A stretch of DNA of 7,133 nucleotides, taken from positions 1 through 7,133 of the forward strand of contig CADCQZ010000464.1 in NCBI GenBank assembly GCA_902803675.1. The letters run 5' to 3'. This document shows, piece after piece, positions 1-6,267 of the stretch. Under the pieces are notes generated by a model, which did no database searches, was not told the DNA's origin, and saw only the letters and a program-made list of their open reading frames with translations. This DNA comes from an uncultured Eubacteriales bacterium (GTDB taxonomy: Bacteria; Bacillota_A; Clostridia; Christensenellales; Aristaeellaceae). The first letter of the stretch is position 1. The number at the start of each line of letters is the position of its first letter. The position numbers and the translations under genes are program-made.

Positions 1-831
1 CTGTCGGGGGCATACGGTTTTTCCATGCGGTACACGGACATGGGCTGGCAGATGACCCATCCCTTCGATTATCCCGTCAACGGAACTTTTTCCGGCGGTT
101 ACCTGAAAAACCTGTCCCAGCTGAGCTTTGGAAGGACCATCGCGGAAGCAGCTGACGCGGATCTTGAAGAATACGGGCTCACGGAGCCGTATCTGACCAT
201 CGATGTCCTCATCGCGCAGAGCGTGGTGACCGCGCCTGTCAGTGACGGGAGCACCGTCAAAATGGATCTGCCCGCCAGGCACGAGATCCTTCTGATCGGC
301 AGTCCCTGTGATGAAACGAGCCGTTACGCCCTTTACCGGGATCAGGTGGTGACCGTATCGTATTTCTTTACGGAAGCTCTGAAAGTGCCCGATACCGAAA
401 AAGCCGTACTGAGCGTACCTTTTCAGGTGCCGATATACGCTCTCACGCGTGTTTCAGTCACGGCCGGACCGGAGGAAAGGAACTACACCCTCGCGTTCAT
501 CGAGGAAAAAGACGCCCTGGGGCACGAGCGTTACGACGAAAACGGTGAAAAGCTTTACGCCCTCACCGTAACGACCAACGACGGGCCCGTGGATGCCGAC
601 ACTTTCGCGGGCTGGATGGCGCGGCTCCAGGGCATGAAGATCCTCGGCCCTGCCGGAAACGCAGCCGCAGAAAAAGAGCCCGCCGCTTCAGTCACGCTCA
701 AAAGCGCGCTCCACGAACGGGTCATCGAGTTCTACCGGGTCACGCCGTCCCAGCTGCTCATGAAAGTGGACGGAACGGGACTTTATCTGACAGACGACAG
801 CATCCTCACCGAGATCATGAACGCGCCGTGA
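1..831 (+). CDS. DUF4340-like protein, 3' part of gene (5' end outside window)
   Basis: The reading frame is open from the first base, so about 276 C-terminal residues are seen. The ATG at 25 has no ribosome binding site and is probably internal. The protein opens with a Tyr-Thr-Asp...Gly-Trp-Gln-Met-Thr stretch, then a short helical part and a 'YGLTEPYLTIDV' segment (around residues 60-70), followed by alternating beta-strand and loop sequence. It ends with 'KVDGTGLYLTDDSILTEIM'. This pattern (W-x-x-T, then Y-G-L-x-x-P, then a closing Val-Asp-Gly strand) fits DUF4340 proteins. These are often encoded beside GldG-like ABC exporter components and are thought to act at the cell envelope. No signal peptide can be judged because the N-terminus is missing. 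The gene converges on and overlaps the minus-strand phosphodiesterase gene by 17 bp. The family call is from pattern memory; the function is unknown. Confidence 0.72.
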   Translation: MSGAYGFSMRYTDMGWQMTHPFDYPVNGTFSGGYLKNLSQLSFGRTIAEAADADLEEYGLTEPYLTIDVLIAQSVVTAPVSDGSTVKMDLPARHEILLIGSPCDETSRYALYRDQVVTVSYFFTEALKVPDTEKAVLSVPFQVPIYALTRVSVTAGPEERNYTLAFIEEKDALGHERYDENGEKLYALTVTTNDGPVDADTFAGWMARLQGMKILGPAGNAAAEKEPAASVTLKSALHERVIEFYRVTPSQLLMKVDGTGLYLTDDSILTEIMNAP

Positions 832-1915
832 TCAGGGGCACCCTCATCTCCGCGGCGGTCAATCCGGCGTGGACCCCTATGAGCGAATGATCTCTCCGAC
901 GCATATCGATGCATTCGGGGCCGCAGGCCAGGGCCATATGATCCCCCACCAGAGACCCAAGAAGAGGATTGCGCTCTCCCGGTCCCAGGAACCGGCTGAT
1001 GAATTCCTCCCGCTCAAGCAGCATGAAATCATCTCCGAAGCATTCCCTGAAAAGATCCGGGAATGCTTTTTTATACTCATCCTTCACATAGAAAGCTGTC
1101 GCCCGCGGCTCGATGGATGTATCCCGCTTCAACGCCCGCATCAGTTCGGGATGATCCTCCACATACAGATGCTTCGCGTCGATCAGACCGTGGTCCGCGG
1201 TGATCATGAGCAGGGTGTCCTCCGGCAGGGCCGCAGCCAGGCTCTCGATCCGGCGCTCGATATCCAGGATGATATCCCGCACGCTGTCCGACGTGACCCC
1301 TTGATCGTGCATGGTGTGATCCGGATCGTTCCAGTAGGTATAAAGGAAGTGCCTGCCGGGCTTTTCGCACTGAGCGCGCACCTGCTCTGTCAGCTCGTCC
1401 AGGGTATCGATCCTCAGATCATCGCAGTGATGGGAAATGAAGTGCGCCTCGGCCTTCCCGGCGGCGTTGATGTCCCGATAGACGAACCTCCGCGGCAGAA
1501 AGGTCTCCGCCACGGGATAATCCGCCGCCGGTTCACCGTTGTAAGTGTTGAGGAAGGCGTCCACATGGCGGTCGATCGCCTCAAAATAAAGCGTCCATCC
1601 CAGCCAGCCATGCTCCGCCGGTGCCCTGCAGCACTCGATGCTGGTGGTGGCACAGGTGGTGGTGGAAGGATAGACCGCCGTCATTTCGCACTTCAGGCGG
1701 GACCTGAAGAAACCGTCCGGAGCGCAGAACCTTTCCAGGGCGTCCATGCCCATCCCGTCAAAGAGCATCAGCACCGCGCTGCGGTACTTTCCGCCGTCCA
1801 GCATGGATTCCACCATCGGATGGCGCTTGTGGCGGGAAGGCGCGCCGAAATAGGCCATAAGAGATGATACGACATTGAGGCCGCAGTTCTCATAGTCCGG
1901 AAACATGATCTGCAT
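815..1915 (-). CDS. Alkaline-phosphatase-superfamily phosphodiesterase / nucleotide pyrophosphatase-like protein
   Basis: A 366-residue metal-dependent phosphohydrolase of the type I phosphodiesterase/nucleotide pyrophosphatase group (COG1524-like). Metal and catalytic residues are in the expected order: Asp53 in 'LFDGMG', a Thr nucleophile in 'YPSTTTCATT' (82-91, probably Thr86), Asp199/His203 in 'DPDHTMHDQG', Asp241-His242 in 'TADHG', and a late His349 in 'GVHAG'. No signal peptide or membrane segment is seen, so a cytosolic location is likely. The substrate cannot be told from sequence. I chose the ATG at 1915 because GGGGAGG (1922-1928) lies 6 bases ahead of it. The ATG at 1939 would add 8 residues, but it has only a poor ribosome site and lies next to a hairpin. 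It is the last gene of the GntR-CapA-phosphodiesterase group, and its 3' end overlaps the convergent DUF4340-like gene. Confidence 0.9.
   Translation of the reverse strand: MQIMFPDYENCGLNVVSSLMAYFGAPSRHKRHPMVESMLDGGKYRSAVLMLFDGMGMDALERFCAPDGFFRSRLKCEMTAVYPSTTTCATTSIECCRAPAEHGWLGWTLYFEAIDRHVDAFLNTYNGEPAADYPVAETFLPRRFVYRDINAAGKAEAHFISHHCDDLRIDTLDELTEQVRAQCEKPGRHFLYTYWNDPDHTMHDQGVTSDSVRDIILDIERRIESLAAALPEDTLLMITADHGLIDAKHLYVEDHPELMRALKRDTSIEPRATAFYVKDEYKKAFPDLFRECFGDDFMLLEREEFISRFLGPGERNPLLGSLVGDHMALACGPECIDMRRRDHSLIGVHAGLTAAEMRVPLITARS
1038..1072 (+). terminator. Intrinsic-terminator-like hairpin on + strand, inside the opposing phosphodiesterase gene
   Basis: AAGCATTCCC (1038-1047) and GGGAATGCTT (1059-1068) form a perfect 10-base stem with an 11-base loop, and six Ts (1067-1072) close the 3' side on the + strand. 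The minus strand has no such T run after its hairpin, so any terminator activity should be + specific. It lies about 207 bases beyond the stop of the DUF4340-like gene, which has no terminator closer by. The same bases encode 'KKAFPDLFRECF' in the phosphodiesterase, so the hairpin is embedded in coding sequence. Confidence 0.6.
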
Positions 1916-1921
1916 AAATAC

Positions 1922-1928
1922 CCTCCCC
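1922..1928 (-). promoter_or_regulatory. Ribosome binding site that sets the phosphodiesterase start
   Basis: Read on the minus strand this is GGGGAGG, 6 bases before the ATG at 1915. It favours that start over the in-frame ATG at 1939, whose upstream sequence offers only a distant GGAG that is part of a hairpin. Confidence 0.75.
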
Positions 1929-1943
1929 GCGGCGGTCATAACT

Positions 1944-1964
1944 GCAAAAGGCTCCGCCTTTTGC
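1944..1964 (-). terminator. Short perfect hairpin between CapA-like and phosphodiesterase genes (possible weak terminator or processing site)
   Basis: Nine-base arms GCAAAAGGC (1944-1952) and GCCTTTTGC (1956-1964) enclose a 3-base loop. The hairpin begins directly after the TGA of the CapA-like gene and ends before the ribosome site of the next gene. The A and T runs pair within the stem and no free U-tract follows on either strand, so it is not a textbook terminator. It could reduce readthrough, protect the 3' end of the upstream message, or give unequal expression of the two genes. Confidence 0.4.
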
Positions 1965-3116
1965 TCACTCCCACTCCAGAGGATAGCTCGTCACCGCGTA
2001 ATTGAGCTTCCTGCCCGCGTTGAGCATGGTGTTGATCACGGTGTCGATGTTGGTCTGTTCCGTGAGAGGGGTGATGGCAAAGTCGTTATAATCCTTCCGG
2101 GAGGAGATGCGGCACGGGATGATCCGGAAAATGTTCGAGATCATCTGGCCGTTCTTGTACCGGAAGCGGGTCTGGAACACGAAGGTGAACATATCGCTGG
2201 GCTTGTTGTTGCCGGCGAAGGAGCAGTTGGCCAGGGAATAGACGATATACTTCCCGTTATAGCACTCGATGGGATTGATGCGGTGGCTGTGAGCCCCCAG
2301 TACCAGATCCGCGCCGGAATCGATCGCCGCGCGGCCGAGGCTGATCTGATTATCCTTGGGGCTGTAATCCAGCTCGTTGCCCCAATGGAAGTAAACGAAC
2401 ACCAGGTCATTATCCTGCTTGAGGGCTTTCACCTTCCCGTCCACGATCTCTTCCAGTTCTTTGGACGTATAGGGCTGATTGAGGGTCTGGTACGCCAGCA
2501 GCGCGATCCTGAACCCTTCGACCTCATAGATAGCGACATTTTCCTTGTCCGCCCACTTCACGTTGGCGTTCGTCAGGGCCCTCCGGGTGGACTCAAGGCC
2601 CGCCTCGCCGAAATCCCCGGTGTGGTTGTTTTCGATCGTGACCATCTCGACACTGTTGCGGGGCAGGATCGACGCGTAATCCGTCGGGGCCAGGAAAAGG
2701 AAATCGTTGTTCCGCTTCTTGGTCGGTATCTGGTACTCATCCGCCAGGACGCCTTCGAAGTTCGCGATGGTCAGCGTATCCGTCTCAAAAACGGTATGGA
2801 TGTTCCTGAAGATGAAATTGGGGTCGTTGTTCTGCTTTTCCAGCTCGCGGGTAAAGATCGATTTGCCGGAATACTGGACATTCCTGCCGATGGTGATGTC
2901 CCCCACCGCGGTGATGGTCAGGATCACGCTGCCGTCGTCCAGACGCAGCACCTTTCCCTCCTGCTCGATCACAGGTTCGGTGTAGGACGCATCCTCGTCC
3001 CCGCCGCCCAGAAACGCGTCGTCCACATGGATCTCTCCCTCGTCCGCGAGGGCGGGCACGGACAGGATGATGAATACTGCCGCAATGATACAGGCGAAAA
3101 ACCTTCTCAGGTCCAT
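1965..3116 (-). CDS. Secreted CapA-family metallophosphatase-like protein
   Basis: A 383-residue protein with a signal peptide (Met-Asp-Leu-Arg-Arg, then a hydrophobic core to about residue 22, ending 'VPALA' with a likely cut before Asp25). It is therefore exported; there is no lipobox cysteine. The rest is a CapA / poly-gamma-glutamate-synthesis-type fold of the calcineurin-like group. Visible motifs are 'AVGDITIG' (70-77), 'NFEG' (119-122), 'NNHTGDFG' (163-170), 'HWGNE' (244-248), 'GAHSH' (274-278) and 'SLAN' (294-297). These Asp, Asn and His residues are the expected metal ligands. True CapA acts in polyglutamate capsule assembly, but no CapB/CapC neighbours are present, so the role is open; cell-wall or surface polymer hydrolysis is an alternative. 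The start is supported by GGAGG 5 bases before the ATG. Only 15 bases separate it from the GntR gene, so co-transcription is likely. Confidence 0.9.
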   Translation of the reverse strand: MDLRRFFACIIAAVFIILSVPALADEGEIHVDDAFLGGGDEDASYTEPVIEQEGKVLRLDDGSVILTITAVGDITIGRNVQYSGKSIFTRELEKQNNDPNFIFRNIHTVFETDTLTIANFEGVLADEYQIPTKKRNNDFLFLAPTDYASILPRNSVEMVTIENNHTGDFGEAGLESTRRALTNANVKWADKENVAIYEVEGFRIALLAYQTLNQPYTSKELEEIVDGKVKALKQDNDLVFVYFHWGNELDYSPKDNQISLGRAAIDSGADLVLGAHSHRINPIECYNGKYIVYSLANCSFAGNNKPSDMFTFVFQTRFRYKNGQMISNIFRIIPCRISSRKDYNDFAITPLTEQTNIDTVINTMLNAGRKLNYAVTSYPLEWE

Positions 3117-3131
3117 CTCAGCCTCCGATGT

Positions 3132-3818
3132 TCATTTTGACTGGGGATGCTTCTGGCTGCGCACCGCTTCAAGACAGGTGGTCTTGCTCTCCTCCAGGTG
3201 GTGAGCCATCAGCTCCCGCAGGTGTTCCAGGTCTTTTTCCCGCAACAGGTCCACCAGGCGGTGGTGCTCGTCGTGGGCATGGGTGCGCCGGACCACACTG
3301 GCGATGGTCATGGCGGAAAAACGCATGATGTATTCCTCCTGGGAATCGATCACCGAGAGGATGCGGTGCCGGTCCGATATCTGTTCGATCGTCCGGTGGA
3401 AGCGCCTGTTGAGCACCGCCAGGGCGTTCACGTCCTCGATCTTCAGGGCGCTGTCCATTTCCCTCAGGAGGACATCCAGTTCGGCGATATGCCTGGGCTG
3501 GACGTTCTCCACGATGGAGGGCAGCAGGAGCATCATCATGGCGTTGCGGATGATGAAGATCTCCTCGATGTCGCTGATGGTAAAGGCGTTGACGATCACG
3601 CCGCGGTGAGGCGTGTACTGTACCAGGCCGTCTCTCTCCAGGCGGTGGAGCGCCTCCCGCAGAGGGGTCCTGCTGATATGGAGAAACTCAGAATAAGCGG
3701 TCTCCACGATCCTTGTACCGGCCGGGATCTCCCCGGTGATGATGCCGTGCTTGAGCTGCTGATACGCCGCGTCACGGATCGGCTGATTCTGCTGGACCGC
3801 CGCGAAATCCATTGCCAT
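3132..3818 (-). CDS. GntR-family transcriptional regulator, FadR/FCD subfamily
   Basis: A 228-residue DNA-binding regulator. The N-terminal winged helix (about residues 13-78) shows 'GEIPAGTRIVE' and the recognition-helix signature 'SRTPLREALHRLERDGLV' (49-66), followed by 'HRGVIV'. The C-terminal all-helical FCD ligand domain (about 84-215) carries the metal-ligand histidines: His141 in 'NRRFHRTI', His185/186 in 'HDEHHRL' and His206/207 in 'MAHHLEE'. The position that is often Asp four residues before the first His is Asn137 here. FCD regulators usually bind small carboxylic acids and repress adjacent genes; the ligand here is unknown. I start at the ATG at 3818 because GGGAGGA lies 6 bases upstream. 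An upstream in-frame ATG at 3842 has no such site. It heads the operon with the CapA-like and phosphodiesterase genes, which are its likely targets along with itself. Confidence 0.93.
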   Translation of the reverse strand: MAMDFAAVQQNQPIRDAAYQQLKHGIITGEIPAGTRIVETAYSEFLHISRTPLREALHRLERDGLVQYTPHRGVIVNAFTISDIEEIFIIRNAMMMLLLPSIVENVQPRHIAELDVLLREMDSALKIEDVNALAVLNRRFHRTIEQISDRHRILSVIDSQEEYIMRFSAMTIASVVRRTHAHDEHHRLVDLLREKDLEHLRELMAHHLEESKTTCLEAVRSQKHPQSK

Positions 3819-3824
3819 GAAAAA

Positions 3825-3831
3825 TCCTCCC
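3825..3831 (-). promoter_or_regulatory. Ribosome binding site that sets the GntR start
   Basis: The minus strand reads GGGAGGA here, 6 bases before the ATG at 3818. The site lies downstream of the alternative ATG at 3842 and so argues against it. Confidence 0.75.
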
Positions 3832-3865
3832 AACCTGCTCAAAAAGAAAAAAACAATACAAAAAC

Positions 3866-3895
3866 ATTATAACACAGAAAATGGGAGTTTTTCAA
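3866..3895 (-). promoter_or_regulatory. Sigma-A type promoter of the GntR operon
   Basis: On the minus strand a perfect TATAAT (3866-3871) is preceded, after an 18-base spacer, by TTGAAA (3890-3895). A T-rich leader of roughly 40 bases leads to the GntR start. The -35 box overlaps the TGA stop of the PHP gene (3892-3894). The DNA between 3819 and 3890 is distinctly AT-rich compared with the surrounding genes. I found no clear TNGTNNNACNA-type GntR operator. No convincing terminator separates this promoter from the PHP gene, so readthrough from upstream is possible. Confidence 0.8.
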
Positions 3896-4593
3896 GCACC
3901 GCCCAGGTACCTGAGAAAAGCGGAGGTGGTATTTTCTTCCAGTTCGACCGTTTCCTCGGGCTCGGCGATATCGCCCAGGTAATGGGCGTCGGATGAGTGG
4001 AGCACTATCCTGCCAGCCTGAGCCGCCGCCGGGCAGGGCAGCGAACGGGCCACCTCCACGGCAGTGAAGCCCGCCTCCTCCGGAATGAAGCCCAGATTGG
4101 TCAGGATGCCGTGGGCGCCGCGGTTGATATGGGCGGGCACCGGTACGCCGCCGAAGGATCTGACGTGCGATGCGGCTTCATTGAGCGTCATGTCCGTCGC
4201 GCCGATCAAAAGACTGTCGAGTTCGTATTTGACCGATCCTTCCTCGTCCATGACCAGCTGATGCCCGAAAAACGCCGGCTTGTTCTTCGCCTTGGGCAGA
4301 TGTTCCGTCACGATCCTGCCGGCCTCGACAGCGCTCCTCACATCCGGGAAATACCCCAGCAGGTGCACTTCCTCCCGGGTGGTGATCTCGATCCCCGGCA
4401 CAAAGACAAGGCCGTACCGGGCGGCGCACACGGCGGCCGCCGGGAGATTGAGCCCGGTATTGTGATCGGTGACGGCGATCATATCCAGCCCTTTCAGAGA
4501 TGCCATGGCGCAGATATCACCGGGCGTCATGTCATCGTCCCCGCAGGGCGACAGGCAGGTATGGATGTGCAGATCGTAATGGAGGCGGACCAT
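3892..4593 (-). CDS. PHP-domain metal-dependent phosphoesterase
   Basis: A 233-residue PHP-superfamily protein. The metal-binding motifs are complete and in order: 'DLHIHT' (7-12; His9, His11), 'VTDHN' (41-45; Asp43, His44), 'GIEITT' (67-72; Glu69), His77 in 'VHLLGYF', 'PAHINR' (153-158; His155) and 'SSDAHYLGDI' (200-209; Asp202, His204). It is thus likely a trinuclear metal phosphatase or phosphodiesterase acting on a small phosphorylated molecule in the cytosol; the substrate is unknown. The start Met is only 8 residues from the first metal His, as is usual in the family. No good ribosome site precedes it; the gene starts 3 bases after the DRTGG gene's stop, so translation is probably coupled. 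It is the last of five closely packed genes that include the hydrogenase-like protein, a recurrent neighbourhood in clostridia. Confidence 0.93.
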   Translation of the reverse strand: MVRLHYDLHIHTCLSPCGDDDMTPGDICAMASLKGLDMIAVTDHNTGLNLPAAAVCAARYGLVFVPGIEITTREEVHLLGYFPDVRSAVEAGRIVTEHLPKAKNKPAFFGHQLVMDEEGSVKYELDSLLIGATDMTLNEAASHVRSFGGVPVPAHINRGAHGILTNLGFIPEEAGFTAVEVARSLPCPAAAQAGRIVLHSSDAHYLGDIAEPEETVELEENTTSAFLRYLGGA

Positions 4594-4596
4594 GTC

Positions 4597-4944
4597 TCAG
4601 TCCATGGGGCCCTTCAGCCCTGCCGCCGCCATCCTGCCGCAGATATCGTAGGCGCTCACAGGCGATGAAAGCACCGGGATCTCCTCATCCTCGGCTTTTT
4701 CCAGGCTGCTCGGTTCCATCACGATGTTTTCCGGCAGGATCACGCAGGCCATCTCGCTCAGAGCTGCGACGGCGATCACGTTCATATGGATCTGTACCGT
4801 GACCCAGGCCATCCCCTGCTTCCCGTGGGCCATGACCCAGCTCAACAGGTCACAGGTGTAACCGCAGGCGATCTCCCTGTCTTCCGTCAGGGAAGGTGTC
4901 AGGCTCCTGGCTTCGATCAGGGCCGTCAGTTCCGATAATCTCAT
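4597..4944 (-). CDS. Stand-alone DRTGG-domain protein (second of two)
   Basis: A 115-residue protein made up of a single DRTGG-like domain. Typical signs are the opening 'MRLSELTALIEA', 'CGYTCDLLSWVMAHG' (27-41), 'AWVTVQIHMNVIAVAAL' (46-62) and 'ACVILPEN' followed by 'KAEDEEIPVLSSPVSAYDICGRM'. The domain is named from larger proteins (CBS-domain pyrophosphatases and phosphotransacetylase-associated proteins) and is presumed to bind ligand or regulate; no catalytic residues are evident. AGGAGG lies 7 bases ahead of the start and overlaps the end of the hydrogenase-like gene, whose stop is 10 bases upstream. Its closeness to that gene and to the PHP gene suggests a regulatory subunit of the same system. 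It is a diverged paralogue of the DRTGG protein at 6687-7061. Confidence 0.85.
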   Translation of the reverse strand: MRLSELTALIEARSLTPSLTEDREIACGYTCDLLSWVMAHGKQGMAWVTVQIHMNVIAVAALSEMACVILPENIVMEPSSLEKAEDEEIPVLSSPVSAYDICGRMAAAGLKGPMD

Positions 4945-4954
4945 ATTCGTCCTC

Positions 4955-6256
4955 CTATTCCCGCTGGTTCTGCGCCAGGGTGAGCATTTCCTCGGCCATG
5001 GTTTTGATCCTGTCTTTCAGGATGTGGATGCAGTCCATCTCCGTGCACTGCCCGCGGACGATATCCTCGGCGAAGGTCCTGCAGGTGGGTGATCCGCAGG
5101 AGCCGCAGTCGTACCCCGGGAGTTTGAGGAGGATGTCGTTGATCCTGTCCAGTTTCCTCATGGCGGCGACGATATCATCATCCAGCTTCATGACGGTATT
5201 GGGTTCGATGGGTTCGGTGTTGATAAAGCGCGGATCCCGCACCCGCTCCCCGCGATAGATCTCGTTGGGATGCCTTCCGTCCAGCTTTCCGGCCACCTTT
5301 TTGAGGGCGTTGCCGGCGATGTAATTGTTCTCAAAGGTCAGGGCTCCGCCGACACAGCCGCCCACACAGGCGTTGCCCTCAAAATAGTCCAGGTCAGGCA
5401 GGTTGTCGTTCTCGATCTCCTCCAGGACACGGATCACGTGCCGGATGCCGTCGACGCTCAGCACGTGCCCCGGGCGTACGGCCTCTCCCTCACCGCTGAT
5501 GACGCCCCAGCCCACGCCGTAGCCCGTAGCTTCCACGTCGGCGGGCTTTTCACCGCCGGACTTGAGATTGGCCAGGAGCTTTCCGTAGATATCCATAAAG
5601 GATATGGCCCCGTCCACCGCCGACTTGTCGTGGCCGATGGGATGATGGATCGCCGTCATTTTGGCGGGACATGGCGTGATGAAAAAGATACCGATATCCT
5701 CCGGGGAGCAGTTGTATTTTTTTGAGAAGTGCTCCCTGGCGAGGATCGCGGCCACCTCCATGGGCTGCTTCACGTCCACGATGTGGTCCAGCAGGTCCGG
5801 AAAGCGGACCTGGATCAGACGCACCACCGCCGGGCAGGCCGACGAGATGACCGGTTTTTCAAAATCCTTGTCGCGGATGCGCTCTTTGATGGCGCAGCTG
5901 GCCACGTCCGCGCCCACGGCCACCTCGAACACATCATCGAACCCGATGGCCCGGAAAGCGTCGAACAGCTGCTCACGGGACCTGAGCTCCTTGAACTGGC
6001 TGTAAAGGGACGGCGCGGGAAGCGCGATGGGATGGATATACTCATTGATGATACCCAGACTGTCCGTGACCGCGATCTTCGCGTGATGCTCGCAGATCCG
6101 GATGCATTCCCCGCAGTCGATGCACATCTCATTGATGATGTGCGCCCGGCCGCCCCGGACGCGGATAGCTTCCGTGGGGCAGTGCTTCAGGCAGTTGGTG
6201 CACCCCTTGCAGCGGTCCACCGCCAGGCGCACCGAATGGTATCTGATCTCCTCCAT
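4955..6256 (-). CDS. [FeFe]-hydrogenase-like iron-sulfur protein, putative sensory type (HydS-like)
   Basis: A 433-residue protein. Residues 16-26 (CKGCTNCLKHC) and 45-55 (CIDCGECIRIC) are two [4Fe-4S] ferredoxin motifs. The hydrogenase H-domain follows (about 70-330). Its L1 motif is 'SSACPAV' (Cys141), L2 is 'TPCPAK' (Cys196, Lys199) and L3 is 'EGNACVGGCVGG' (Cys297, Cys301), so all four H-cluster cysteines are present. The C-terminus has another Fe-S domain (C384-x2-C387-x4-C392-x11-C404). Compared with catalytic enzymes, the proton-relay Cys of L1 is Ala140, the L2 Met and Glu are Thr and Ala, and the L3 Met is Asn295. These changes fit the group C/D putative sensory hydrogenases. No PAS domain follows, although many relatives have one. 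There is no signal peptide, so it should be cytosolic. GGAGG precedes the start by 5 bases and the ATPase stop is 11 bases upstream. It probably senses H2 or redox state and signals through the neighbouring ATPase and DRTGG proteins; that role is inferred. Confidence 0.92.
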   Translation of the reverse strand: MEEIRYHSVRLAVDRCKGCTNCLKHCPTEAIRVRGGRAHIINEMCIDCGECIRICEHHAKIAVTDSLGIINEYIHPIALPAPSLYSQFKELRSREQLFDAFRAIGFDDVFEVAVGADVASCAIKERIRDKDFEKPVISSACPAVVRLIQVRFPDLLDHIVDVKQPMEVAAILAREHFSKKYNCSPEDIGIFFITPCPAKMTAIHHPIGHDKSAVDGAISFMDIYGKLLANLKSGGEKPADVEATGYGVGWGVISGEGEAVRPGHVLSVDGIRHVIRVLEEIENDNLPDLDYFEGNACVGGCVGGALTFENNYIAGNALKKVAGKLDGRHPNEIYRGERVRDPRFINTEPIEPNTVMKLDDDIVAAMRKLDRINDILLKLPGYDCGSCGSPTCRTFAEDIVRGQCTEMDCIHILKDRIKTMAEEMLTLAQNQRE

Positions 6257-6267
6257 AAACGCCTCCG

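Noticed and set aside
676..699. Possible minus-strand terminator for the phosphodiesterase (GAGC...GCTC followed by a T run)
   Set aside because: Only four base pairs form before mismatches, so the stem is too weak to call.
869..1867. Long open frame on the + strand opposite the phosphodiesterase gene
   Set aside because: The minus-strand protein has all metal-site motifs; the antisense product is low in structure and rich in Arg, His and Pro, with no plausible ribosome site.
1965..3116. Calling the CapA-like gene a capsule biosynthesis gene (capA/pgsA)
   Set aside because: The fold matches, but the synthetase partners CapB and CapC are absent and the neighbours do not suggest polyglutamate synthesis, so no gene symbol is given.
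1905..3140. Long open frame on the + strand (about 411 codons) opposite the CapA-like gene
   Set aside because: It is antisense to a gene with a signal peptide and full metallophosphatase motifs, has no recognisable domain, and is explained by codon bias of the real gene.
3819..3895. GntR operator palindrome in the promoter region
   Set aside because: I looked for TNGTNNNACNA-like inverted repeats and found only partial, AT-rich matches around the -10 box that could be chance.
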